This document shows positions 44,901 through 52,138 of a DNA stretch of 64,000 bases, in pieces (within the stretch, counting starts at the first letter, position 1; every line of letters begins with the position of its first letter). Location of the stretch: contig JANSWP010000005.1 of NCBI GenBank assembly GCA_024743405.1, positions 62,001-126,000 of the forward strand. The letters are read 5' to 3'. The notes below the pieces were generated by a model. The model was not told the origin of the DNA. It was given only the letters and a program-made list of their open reading frames with translations, and did not search any database. This DNA is from Bacteroidota bacterium (lineage in GTDB: Bacteria; Bacteroidota; Bacteroidia; Chitinophagales; Saprospiraceae). The position numbers and the translations under genes are program-made.

Positions 44901-46050
44901 TTAAAATGGTAATAATGATTTCCGAATTACCACTATTATCAGTTTGAAATGCATTTATTGTCGTTGGATAATTAATAGAACTAGAGGAGCCATATATGTA
45001 TAATTGATCATTAAAGTCGGTAATAATACTGTGAGGCAAATCTTCGCCAGTCCCGCCTATATAAGTTGCATAAATTAAGTTGCTCCCTGTCTGGTTGTAC
45101 TTGCTTACGACAATATCTGAAGCACCTCCTGCATAAGATAATTGAAAAGCTCCCGTAGTGGCTGGATAACCTGAACCAAATGAACGACCAGCCGTGTACA
45201 TATTTCCGGCATTGTCATAGGTGGCAGAGTGACCGAAATTTTGACTGATAGATGTACCCGAAAGTGTAGCTGCGACAACAGTTGGGTCGATAATTAATTG
45301 ATATTTTGAATCATAGCCTTCGGGGAAATCAAATGAGAGAATATCGTTTTCAAGAGCATAATTACATTTTACGACTCTCTTTTTGCTATCAATGATCTGA
45401 TAAGCATATGGTTTTTGTTCGATAATTTCATGGATGGAAGTCTTGATTTTCAAATCTCCATAGACCAATTTTACTTCATCAGTACCTTCATATTTTAATT
45501 TTAAATTAGAAACATTTCCGCCTGGATTGACGATGAAATCATACTTGAAATGCCCTTCTTGTGAATAGGTTAATAAGTCAATTTTATCATACAAATTTTC
45601 ATATTTCACTTCCTCAACTAAGGGAACTTTTGAAGCCCATTTAGAAGGATCTTTTCCAAAAAAATAACTATGGTAAAATTCTTCTGGATGATTGCCTGAT
45701 ATTATAGGTTCTTGAGCGCCTAAAAAATGAACCTTATAGGCATGATGCCTGATCATTAAATCCGCCAATTTTTTGTGATCAGTTAAGGAAAGGTCATGTA
45801 CTTTTTTTAAGTCTTCAGGGTTAGAAAGTAAATAGGTAAAGCCTGAGTTTTCTAAAAATAAACTCACTGATCCATTGAATCCAGTTTTATACTGGATGTT
45901 TTCGTGCCATTGATTTTCATTTTTTATAAAGAGTGGCTTCTCGTCGTGATTGTGTTTGTGAGCAAAATGCATTTCTGGTTGTCCCATAAGCGAACCAAAA
46001 ACAAAAATGAACATCAAAACCCATTGAGCGCGTAAAATTGCCTTATTCAT
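41971..46050 (-). CDS. Large T9SS surface protein with SBBP, PKD and SprB-like repeats
   Basis: There are 1359 residues. Signal peptide about 1-23 (WVLMFIFVFGSLMGQ). Residues 30-260: a DUF7948-type domain (KNENQWHENIQYKTGFNGSV). Residues about 265-730: seven or so SBBP-like beta-propeller units (YATYIGGTGEDLPHSI, FWATYLGGDRPDIGNGI). Residues about 745-830: a PKD domain (SWFWDFGDGSTSTL). Residues 830-1060: Ig-like modules with ATYAWQDGTTG- and YLWNNGTTG-type repeats. Residues 1060-1200: SprB-type repeats (CANDCNGISEAFPTGG, CPNDSDGAIEI). The last 90 residues are a type B T9SS sorting domain (IPNAFSPNGDGNNDSFIIYG). The product is expected on the cell surface, possibly as an adhesin. Confidence 0.92.
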   Translation of the reverse strand: MNKAILRAQWVLMFIFVFGSLMGQPEMHFAHKHNHDEKPLFIKNENQWHENIQYKTGFNGSVSLFLENSGFTYLLSNPEDLKKVHDLSLTDHKKLADLMIRHHAYKVHFLGAQEPIISGNHPEEFYHSYFFGKDPSKWASKVPLVEEVKYENLYDKIDLLTYSQEGHFKYDFIVNPGGNVSNLKLKYEGTDEVKLVYGDLKIKTSIHEIIEQKPYAYQIIDSKKRVVKCNYALENDILSFDFPEGYDSKYQLIIDPTVVAATLSGTSISQNFGHSATYDNAGNMYTAGRSFGSGYPATTGAFQLSYAGGASDIVVSKYNQTGSNLIYATYIGGTGEDLPHSIITDFNDQLYIYGSSSSINYPTTINAFQTDNSGNSEIIITILNDDGSELVGSSYYGGSNDDGINNSTLNANYGDNFRGEIILDSQNNIYVISSTGSSDFPVTSNAFDQSFNNVGGGIFVQPQDAVVLKANSDLSVLFWATYLGGDRPDIGNGIRVDDFGNVYVTGTAGASNFPTNSNAVKPNWPGGQENAYVAVLSPNGSNLISSTFWGSNGDEHSYFIDLDDDNNVHIYGQSTGGNMPVTPMTYSNPNSRQFISAFNQDLTEIVYSTIVGTGNSFSVDFVPVAFMVDKCNGIYFSGYEAAGGLPLTADFIDNAPGTFYLGVLEELATDLTFGTYYGDADHVDGGTSRFDKAGVVYQGVCSCTFTGILNTLPGAWAPNQSTQCDVGGFKIDFNLNTMTAKGTANPSASGCAPFDVAFQYTGQNATSWFWDFGDGSTSTLMNPNYTFVDGGSYEVMLITENPDACNPVDTSFLTVDVLDNQAEIIDTVMCGNTQIFLDATTQNATYAWQDGTTGATYTASTPGTYWVEVTITGCSKIDSFIVAPASQLDIDLGEDQSVCNQSSILIEGEDPGAVSYLWNNGTTGSSLNVTNTGVYWLETIDTIGCVLRDSIEILFGVTPSPDLGIDTTLCHQDELNLTTPGTGVTYLWSNGSINEDLTISQPGIYWVELDNNGCSKRDSIEISYFPQLSVAVDGMDILCANDCNGISEAFPTGGSSSGYTYIWNTTETEQMIENLCPATYEVTITDDRGCEGAAQFTINAPPPLEMSITTQDVECPNDSDGAIEITTVDGGVPFYMYSVNNEAFTEINGKAGLPGGNYLVQVMDANGCLVIDTIFINEPVGYAIDAGPNKKILLGESAQLNAIVFPVLDQEISWTPPDFLDCPTCPSSGLRPTETTLYTLTVTDPQSGCFLADSVLIQVEPIKEIYIPNAFSPNGDGNNDSFIIYGGNAVEQILDFKIFDRWGELLFENQNFLPNDPNQGWNGYYNGKTVNPSVLTYFVKVQFIDGTEEFFSGGITLLR

Positions 46051-46395
46051 AGTCCTTCGATTTAATAAAACTGGTTAAACGGAACATGTTGATTCTTGAA
46101 ACCCCAGGCCTTTATCTAGACTGGTTTTCTTTTTTATTGGACATTAAAATAGGTGTATAGTGGTTGAATAGATTAAAGAGAAAGATCATATCTTAATTGC
46201 ATACCAAGATATTGTTAAATTTAGAAATGTTGATGGGAAAATTCAATTTTGGAAAATAGGAGTCACAAAGAAGACAACTATTTGAACTTATTGGGTAAGT
46301 TAGTGTGAAAGCCAAAGTTAAGGTTTTTTATTCAGATTTTTTTGTTCACATTAGAGCGTTCTCAGCTTTTTCTGTATAAACTGAGAACTGATTTG
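46051..46395. other. Non-coding gap between the large cargo gene and the regulator remnant
   Basis: About 345 bases without a supported gene. I see no clear hairpin, promoter with both boxes or repeat. Confidence 0.35.
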
Positions 46396-46602
46396 TTATC
46401 CGACAAACTTATATCCAACTCCTCTGACAGAGTGAAAAAATTCAGGATTTTTGGGTTGGTTTTCAAAATATTTACGAAAGGAAAGAATGAAATTATCGAT
46501 CGTTCGAGTAGAGGGATAAACATCATAGCCCCATACAGATTGTAAAATTTGTTGTCGAGATACGACTTCATTTTTACGGTCAATTAGTAATTTTAACAAC
46601 AT
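46396..46602 (-). CDS. Winged-helix DNA-binding half of a split OmpR-type regulator
   Basis: 68 residues follow ATG 46602: LLKLLIDRKNEVVSRQQILQ, WGYDVYPSTRTIDNFILSFRKYF, HSVRGVGYKFVG. This is a complete OmpR/PhoB effector domain from its first helix. It is in the same frame as the receiver domain upstream (46609-47076) but is separated from it by TAG 46609-46611. The intact join would read LTK-[TAG]-EAMLLKLL, where relatives have LTKKEAxLL, so one AAG-to-TAG change explains the break. Translation could restart at ATG 46602, three codons after the stop, and give a free DNA-binding domain. Otherwise the gene is a pseudogene. Confidence 0.7.
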   Translation of the reverse strand: MLLKLLIDRKNEVVSRQQILQSVWGYDVYPSTRTIDNFILSFRKYFENQPKNPEFFHSVRGVGYKFVG

Positions 46603-46608
46603 GGCTTC

Positions 46609-47076
46609 CTATTTCGTCAGAATGAATTCACCAGGCTTTCCAACAGCCTCGAAAGTTCGAAAATTGACTTTGTTTCCCCCAAATTCATAGACTTCAGGCA
46701 GGTTGTCAGGCGATTTGCTGGTACGTTTGATGAGGTTTTTTACACGCAAAAGGAGTTCCTCTAAATTAAATGGTTTTGTGATATAATCGTCTGCCCCCAT
46801 TTTGAGCCCCGATATCTTATCCATAGCAGTATCCTTTGCTGTTACGAATATGATTGGGACTTCCATATTCGTCAATCTGATTTGCTCACAGATTTGGAAA
46901 CCACTGATCTCGGGCAACATTACATCCAAGATAATTAGGTCAAAATGCTGTTCATGGAAATATTTAATGGCATCGCGTCCTTTTCCAGTGGCGACGACTT
47001 CATAATCATCCATTTCAAGATTGAGTTTAACGACTTTTCGGATGTTTTCTTCGTCTTCGACTAATAAGATTCTCAT
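46609..47076 (-). CDS. Receiver half of a split OmpR-type response regulator
   Basis: 155 residues. The receiver domain is complete: acidic pair Asp8 and Glu9 (LLVEDEE), phospho-acceptor Asp51 (LIILDVMLPE), Thr79 (IFVTAKD) and Lys101 (YITKPF). A linker and the first strands of the effector domain follow (VYEFGGNKVNFRTFEAVG), then an amber stop after LTK. The kinase partner is encoded upstream at 47268-48287. TAG is an ordinary stop elsewhere here (rpmF, trpS), so read-through by a decoding change is unlikely. The product would be a receiver without its DNA-binding domain. Confidence 0.8.
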   Translation of the reverse strand: MRILLVEDEENIRKVVKLNLEMDDYEVVATGKGRDAIKYFHEQHFDLIILDVMLPEISGFQICEQIRLTNMEVPIIFVTAKDTAMDKISGLKMGADDYITKPFNLEELLLRVKNLIKRTSKSPDNLPEVYEFGGNKVNFRTFEAVGKPGEFILTK

Positions 47077-47126
47077 GGCTCGCTTAGTTTATTTTGAGTT
47101 GTTGGTTATAAATTTTTAATATCGTT

Positions 47127-47287
47127 AGGGAGTTGGTAAAAAATAAGGTACCCAATTTTGAGTAGTTATATTTTATTCAGTCGAGGCAAAAAACGTAGGC
47201 ATACCCAAAGGTATAGCGAGGCTTTTTAACGATGAATGAATAAAAAAGAGCAAGTAACATGGGTAGGTTATTTCTTGCCAACTCCCT
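47127..47287. repeat. Hairpin-core repeat, copy E (inverted), inside a two-component operon
   Basis: The outer arms start AGGGAGTTGGTAAAAAATAA (left) and end TTATTTCTTGCCAACTCCCT (right). The core is reversed: GAGGCAAAAAACG, hairpin CATACC CAAA GGTATA (47200-47215), GCGAGGCTTTTTAAC. Its right arm supplies the stop codon and the last five codons of the histidine kinase gene. Confidence 0.8.
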
Positions 47288-48287
47288 TAATTGGCAATTC
47301 AATTTTAAATCGAGTCCCTGTCACCTCATTATCTTCCACCAAAATTGTCCCCTCATGTGCTTTTATAATTTGCTGAACTATAAATAAACCCAGTCCTGTT
47401 CCTTTTGTTGTGCGGGTATCTTCATTACCAACCCGATAGAATTTTTCAAAAATACGCTTCTTCTCTTTATCTGAAATTCCGATACCATTATCTGCGACAT
47501 TAAGTATGATTTTATTGTTTTTTAAGCCCAAATTAACTTCGATTTTGGGTTGGTCGCTTGAATACTTAACTGCGTTTTCCAAAAGGTTTAGCGACACAGA
47601 GGTCATACCCATTTTGTCCGCTTGAATATTTGGAATGGATCCATTTTGATGGAATTGAAATTCAACAACTGGATATTTAGTTTTTAATCGCTCGATCAAT
47701 TCACCAACTAAATGTGCTAAGTTTAATTCTTCGACATTGGGTTGGTAAGAAACTTCTAGTTTGGCTGAAAGCAATAAATCATTTACTAAATGATTTAATC
47801 TTTCTGTTTCTTGAAGGGCAGCATGTGTTAATTTTTCCGTCTGTTCTGGTTTGAGTTTACGTTTAATAAACGTCTCTAAAACTAGCTTAATAGAAGCCAA
47901 AGGTGATTTGAGCTCATGTGTTGTCGAAAGTAAAAAATTTCGACGTTGTTGAGCCGACAGCATTTCTCTGTTATAGCCTCTATTGATTAACCAAATGCCA
48001 ATAATCAAAGTAACAACAAAAACGGCAGCCTCTCCAAAAATCATCCATTCTTGTCGTTTATACTCTTTATGTAATTCTTGGTAATTGATGTTGTGTTCAA
48101 ACTCATGATCACTTTCTATAAGTCTTTCTGCAATTAATCCAATTTTTAATAAATCACGTTTGGCATAAAAAGCATCTCGATTTTTGGTAAACAAAAGCAC
48201 TGACCACCACGTAAAAGCTAGAAGCATATATGCGATAACCACATAGGAAAGAAGTCTGAGTTTGATGTTTTTATTATCTTCTGACAC
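47268..48287 (-). CDS. Two-transmembrane sensor histidine kinase
   Basis: There are 339 residues from GTG 48287; no ATG lies nearby upstream. Membrane helices at about 12-34 and 82-102 enclose a short sensor loop of about 45 residues. The phospho-acceptor is His124 (STTHELKSPLASIKL). The ATPase domain has the N box NLLENAVKYS (Asn238), DNGIG 266-270 and GTGLGL 296-301. The last residues GVGKK and the stop come from repeat copy E. The expected partner is the split regulator 190 bp downstream. The signal is unknown. Confidence 0.92.
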   Translation of the reverse strand: MSEDNKNIKLRLLSYVVIAYMLLAFTWWSVLLFTKNRDAFYAKRDLLKIGLIAERLIESDHEFEHNINYQELHKEYKRQEWMIFGEAAVFVVTLIIGIWLINRGYNREMLSAQQRRNFLLSTTHELKSPLASIKLVLETFIKRKLKPEQTEKLTHAALQETERLNHLVNDLLLSAKLEVSYQPNVEELNLAHLVGELIERLKTKYPVVEFQFHQNGSIPNIQADKMGMTSVSLNLLENAVKYSSDQPKIEVNLGLKNNKIILNVADNGIGISDKEKKRIFEKFYRVGNEDTRTTKGTGLGLFIVQQIIKAHEGTILVEDNEVTGTRFKIELPIKGVGKK

Positions 48288-48485
48288 AGAAAAAATTGTA
48301 ATTGAAAAACTTAGCTTAAATCGTAAATAATGGAAAGTAAAACTATATAAATTATTCTATCTTTCCGTCAGCACAAGGTCATTCTAAACTTCTTACATGG
48401 CGTTATGTTTGCTCTTAAATAAGAAAATTCTTATTTCCGATCAAGTCTTATAATGGTTTAAGATCTAAATACGCAATAATAAAAG

Positions 48486-48950
48486 ATGGCTAAAGAAACA
48501 AAGGATAAGCATTTTATACACAAACCAATTTATTTAGGTGGCACGAAAGCAATGAAAAAATTTATTGCCGAAAACCTAAAATACCCCAAAGTAGCTTTGG
48601 AAAATAAAGTAGAAGGCACTGTTCATTTGGACTACAAACTAAACCATAAAGGCGAGGTCATTGATTCAAAAGTTATTTCTGGTTTGGGTAATGGTTGTGA
48701 TGAGGAAGCGCTTCGACTGGTCAAGTTGTTGAAATTTGAGCCAGCCCGAAACCGTAAATTGAAAGTTACTTTCAATAAGAAGATTCAGATACATTTCAGG
48801 TTGCCAAAGCAAAAACCAATAGCTTCTGTCACGGAAGCAATAGATCAATATAATTATGTGCTAAAGCCGAAGCCGAAATCTAAGCCAAAAGCACTGAAAA
48901 AAACAACTCCTCCAAAAAAGTATAGTTATACAATTACGGTTAATTTTTGA
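48486..48950 (+). CDS. TonB C-terminal-domain protein without membrane anchor
   Basis: There are 154 residues. Residues about 15-105 are a TonB_C domain (KKFIAENLKYPKVALENKVEGTVHLDYKLNHKGEV, EEALRLVKLLKFEPA, IHFRLPKQ). Unlike ordinary TonB, there is no N-terminal membrane helix or signal peptide, and the Lys/Pro-rich stretch (LKPKPKSKPKALKKTTPPKK) comes after the domain. It may act in the cytosol, or the annotated start may miss an upstream exported form; no such upstream sequence is visible. TATGTTTG at 48404-48411 is a possible -7 box. Confidence 0.78.
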   Translation: MAKETKDKHFIHKPIYLGGTKAMKKFIAENLKYPKVALENKVEGTVHLDYKLNHKGEVIDSKVISGLGNGCDEEALRLVKLLKFEPARNRKLKVTFNKKIQIHFRLPKQKPIASVTEAIDQYNYVLKPKPKSKPKALKKTTPPKKYSYTITVNF

Positions 48951-49272
48951 TATATTTTTTCAAAAGCCATATATTCGTACATCAAATAACATTTAGAAAC
49001 TTTATTTTTACTAGAACCTTCCAATCATTAGTCATTTTTTGAACGTTACCCCCAGTCATTAAACAAGCACCATGTAACAGGTCTGGACGCGATTTGTAAG
49101 ATAAATTAATTTACTCAAGTAATATCGCTTGATTTTTTATATATATTAAATTTTTATAATTTAATACTAGGATAATAGTATCAAATGTCTATTTTTGGCG
49201 TAATAATTGAATTGATATATTCAATATTTTATTAATAAATAAGATTCAAATAATCAAAAGCTTAAATCAGGT
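48951..49272. other. Non-coding AT-rich gap before the NtrC-type gene
   Basis: No gene is visible. TATTTTTG at 49190-49197 fits the -7 consensus about 75 bases before the ATG. An inverted repeat ATTGAAT...ATTCAAT (about 49207-49228) could be an operator. No sigma-54 type GG-N10-GC promoter was recognised. Confidence 0.35.
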
Positions 49273-50544
49273 ATGGCAAAAATTTTAGTTGTTGATGACG
49301 AACCGAGCATCCGTAGAACATTAAGAGATATCCTTGAATTTGAGAAATATCAAGTGGACGAAGCAAACGATGGTTTGGAGTGTTTGGTGAAATTAAAAAA
49401 GGATAAATATGATGTTATCATAATGGACATCAAGATGCCAAAAATGGATGGTATGGAGGCTTTGGAAAGAGTCGCTTTATTGGCCTCTGATACTCCAGTA
49501 GTGATGATTTCGGGTCATGCCAATATCGATACTGCAGTAGATGCCGTAAAAAAGGGTGCCTTTGATTTTATTTCTAAACCACCAGATCTAAATAGATTAC
49601 TCATAACCATTAGAAATGCGATGGACAAGTCAAGTCTAATTACGGAGACGAAAGTCTTAAAGCGAAAAGTATCTAAAAGTAAGGTTCAGGAAATCATTGG
49701 AGAATCAGGGCCGATTAAGAATATTAAAGAGACTATTGAGCGCGTAGCACCAACAGAAGCAAGAGTTTTGATTACAGGACAAAACGGGACAGGAAAGGAA
49801 TTAGTGGCTAGATGGATTCATGAAAAAAGTCCTCGAAATTCAGGTTCAATTGTAGAGGTGAATTGTGCGGCAATTCCTTCAGAATTGATTGAGAGTGAAC
49901 TTTTTGGACATGAAAAGGGATCTTTTACATCGGCTCATAAACAGCGTATTGGTAAATTTGAACAAGCCAATGGTGGTACTCTTTTTTTAGATGAAATCGG
50001 GGACATGAGTCTTTCTGCTCAAGCTAAAGTTTTGAGAGCTTTACAAGAAAGTTACATCGTAAGAGTAGGAGGTGATAAGCAGATAAAAGTGGATGTTCGA
50101 GTGGTCGCTGCGACGAATAAGGATCTACGAGGAATGATTTCTCAAGGTAGGTTCCGAGAGGATTTATACCATCGGTTGGCTGTAATTATCATCGAAGTGC
50201 CACCTTTGAATAGTCGTCGAGAAGATATCCCACAATTGGTAGAGCATTTCATCAATAATATTTGTACAGAATACGGTATTAGTTCCAAGAAAATTACCAA
50301 AGAGGCTTTGATCGCTTTGCAAAATGTTAATTGGTCTGGAAATATTAGAGAGTTGAGAAATGTGGTTGAGCGTTTGATTATTTTGAGTGGGGAGCAAATT
50401 ACGGACAAGGATGTATTGGCTTATGTAGTTCCTTCAAGTGCAAAACGTTCAAGCAAATTTCAAGAGATTTTTGCTAAATTCAGTAATGTGGATGAATTAC
50501 ATAAATATATCGACCAAGAATTTAGTACTTATAAAGAGAGCTGA
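49273..50544 (+). CDS. NtrC-type response regulator lacking a Fis-type DNA-binding domain
   Basis: There are 423 residues. The receiver has Asp52 as phospho-acceptor (VIIMDIKMP). The AAA+ domain carries Walker A GQNGTGKE (169-176), Walker B TLFLDEIG (236-243) and arginine-finger region RFREDLYHRL. The sigma-54 contact loop reads GSFTSA (216-221) in place of GAFTGA. After the AAA+ lid (NWSGNIRELRNVVERL) there are only about 55 residues (NVDELHKYIDQEFSTYKES) with no visible Fis-type helix-turn-helix. It may act without specific DNA binding. No kinase gene is adjacent on the same strand. Confidence 0.93.
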   Translation: MAKILVVDDEPSIRRTLRDILEFEKYQVDEANDGLECLVKLKKDKYDVIIMDIKMPKMDGMEALERVALLASDTPVVMISGHANIDTAVDAVKKGAFDFISKPPDLNRLLITIRNAMDKSSLITETKVLKRKVSKSKVQEIIGESGPIKNIKETIERVAPTEARVLITGQNGTGKELVARWIHEKSPRNSGSIVEVNCAAIPSELIESELFGHEKGSFTSAHKQRIGKFEQANGGTLFLDEIGDMSLSAQAKVLRALQESYIVRVGGDKQIKVDVRVVAATNKDLRGMISQGRFREDLYHRLAVIIIEVPPLNSRREDIPQLVEHFINNICTEYGISSKKITKEALIALQNVNWSGNIRELRNVVERLIILSGEQITDKDVLAYVVPSSAKRSSKFQEIFAKFSNVDELHKYIDQEFSTYKES

Positions 50545-50671
50545 ACTTCAGATTTAGAGGATAGGGCGAGGCTTAATTGAATAGCTATGCTCTAACTTTT
50601 CACCGATATTATCGGATCGAACTTGAGTTTTCAATAAGTTGCAATTGTATAAAAAAATATGTAACTAGCGC

Positions 50672-50706
50672 AAAGCCTGTCAATTAGCTATTTGACGGGC
50701 TTTTCG
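50672..50706 (+). terminator. Terminator after the NtrC-type gene
   Basis: The arms 50672-50683 and 50692-50703 pair with one G-U pair, and the stem ends in TTTT. Confidence 0.65.
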
Positions 50707-50785
50707 TTTGTCACCAAAATTCTGATTTTTTTTGCTCCCGATTAAAATTGGGAACGGGGAAATCGGGATTGGAAATGCTTAAAGT

Positions 50786-51535
50786 ATGCTAGAAAACATA
50801 GGAGACAATAATCAAGAAGTAAACCATAAAAGACATAATATGAAAAGTTGGAAACGCCTAAGAGGCGAAAACTCTTGGACGATGTTCAAGGTGATTTCAG
50901 AATTTGTAGAAGGTTACGAACGCCTTAATGAAATAGGACCTTGTGTTTCCATATTCGGGTCAGCACGGACAAAGGCGGATAACCCGATTTATAAAAAGAC
51001 CGTTGATATCGCACGCAGATTGACAGAAGAAGGATTTGGAATCATTACGGGTGGAGGTCCAGGTGTTATGGAAGCTGGAAATAAAGGTGCTTCTCTTTAT
51101 GGAGGTATTTCAGTAGGCTTGAATATTAACTTACCATTTGAGCAAAACAATAACATTTATATTGATCGGGAAAATGTACTGAACCATCGCTACTTTTTTG
51201 TTCGAAAAGTGATGTTTGTTAAATATGCACAAGCATTTGTGGTAATGCCTGGTGGATTTGGAACCATGGATGAATTTTTTGAAGTATTAACTTTGGTTCA
51301 AACTGAAAAAATCACACCAATTCCTATTATTTTAGTGGGCACAAAATTTTGGGGAGGGTTGATGGATTGGATAAAAAATACGCTTCTTGAAGAATACGGA
51401 AATATCAGTGCGAAAGATTTGGATTTATTTCATGTAGTGGATGAAGTAGAAGATGTAATTGAAATTATTAATTCTTTCTATCCAGAGGATGATTCTGGGG
51501 ATGGGCAATTAGTTCCGAATTACGATATGGATTAA
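50786..51535 (+). CDS. LOG-family (TIGR00730) Rossmann-fold protein
   Basis: There are 249 residues. The family motif PGGFGTMDE and GIITGGGPGVMEAGNKGA are intact; CVSIFGSARTK starts the fold. Proven LOG enzymes are 5'-monophosphate phosphoribohydrolases that release free cytokinin-type or other bases from nucleotides; the bacterial substrate here is unknown. The N-terminal 30 residues (HKRHNMKSWKRLRGENSW) resemble the long bacterial variant. It acts in the cytosol. A TPR membrane gene follows 76 bp downstream. Confidence 0.92.
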   Translation: MLENIGDNNQEVNHKRHNMKSWKRLRGENSWTMFKVISEFVEGYERLNEIGPCVSIFGSARTKADNPIYKKTVDIARRLTEEGFGIITGGGPGVMEAGNKGASLYGGISVGLNINLPFEQNNNIYIDRENVLNHRYFFVRKVMFVKYAQAFVVMPGGFGTMDEFFEVLTLVQTEKITPIPIILVGTKFWGGLMDWIKNTLLEEYGNISAKDLDLFHVVDEVEDVIEIINSFYPEDDSGDGQLVPNYDMD

Positions 51536-51611
51536 ACATTATGATGAGTGATAAGGGATGAGGTTTGAGCAAGCTTATCATTTATCACTCTATATTTCAT
51601 CGGGTTATTAA

Positions 51612-52124
51612 ATGTTTTATCACAAAATAAGAGTTGGACTCTTTTTTCTTTTCATTGGTTTGGGCATTCTACTGAATATTCAAATAGGGCTTACACCTGC
51701 CTGGTATTTGTATGTAACTGCAGCTATTTTGATGCTTACTCATTTTTTATTTGGGACGGTTTGGACTGCTTTTTCAAAAATGCGAAAAGGTAAAATGATA
51801 GAGGCGGAAACGTTACTAAATCAAATCCGAAGACCGGAATGGTTGGCAAAACGCCCAAAGGCTTATTTTCATTTTATAAAAGGGGTTATTGCGCTTCAAA
51901 AAAAGGAATTAGACGAGGGAGCTATCTCCCTAAAAAAAGCAGTAGAACTGGGATTGCGAAACGAAACAGATACTGCACTTGCCAATTTAAACCTTGCCCA
52001 TATTGCTTTTTCCCAAAAAAGGCATGTAGAGGCAAAGAAATATCTCCATAATGCAAAGGTCTGCAAAACGGATGATTTGATGATAAAACAAAACTTAAAG
52101 CAATTAGAAAGTGCGTTGAAGTAA
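51612..52124 (+). CDS. TPR-containing membrane protein
   Basis: There are 170 residues. Two membrane helices (about 7-24, VGLFFLFIGLGILLNIQI; about 30-55, WYLYVTAAILMLTHFLFGTV) precede a cytosolic or periplasmic region of about 115 residues with TPR-like pairs (AEALL-, YFHFIKGVIALQKKELDEGAISLKKAVELGL, ALANLNLAHIAFSQKRHVEAKKYL). The family is unnamed. The 3' end lies 14 bp from the end of the converging patatin gene. Confidence 0.75.
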   Translation: MFYHKIRVGLFFLFIGLGILLNIQIGLTPAWYLYVTAAILMLTHFLFGTVWTAFSKMRKGKMIEAETLLNQIRRPEWLAKRPKAYFHFIKGVIALQKKELDEGAISLKKAVELGLRNETDTALANLNLAHIAFSQKRHVEAKKYLHNAKVCKTDDLMIKQNLKQLESALK

Positions 52125-52138
52125 CCGGATGTGTTATT

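Noticed and set aside
46609-46611. Amber recoding (UAG as an amino acid)
   Set aside because: TAG ends several normal genes here (rpmF, trpS, the FAH gene, DUF4340), so a changed code is unlikely; a point mutation is simpler.
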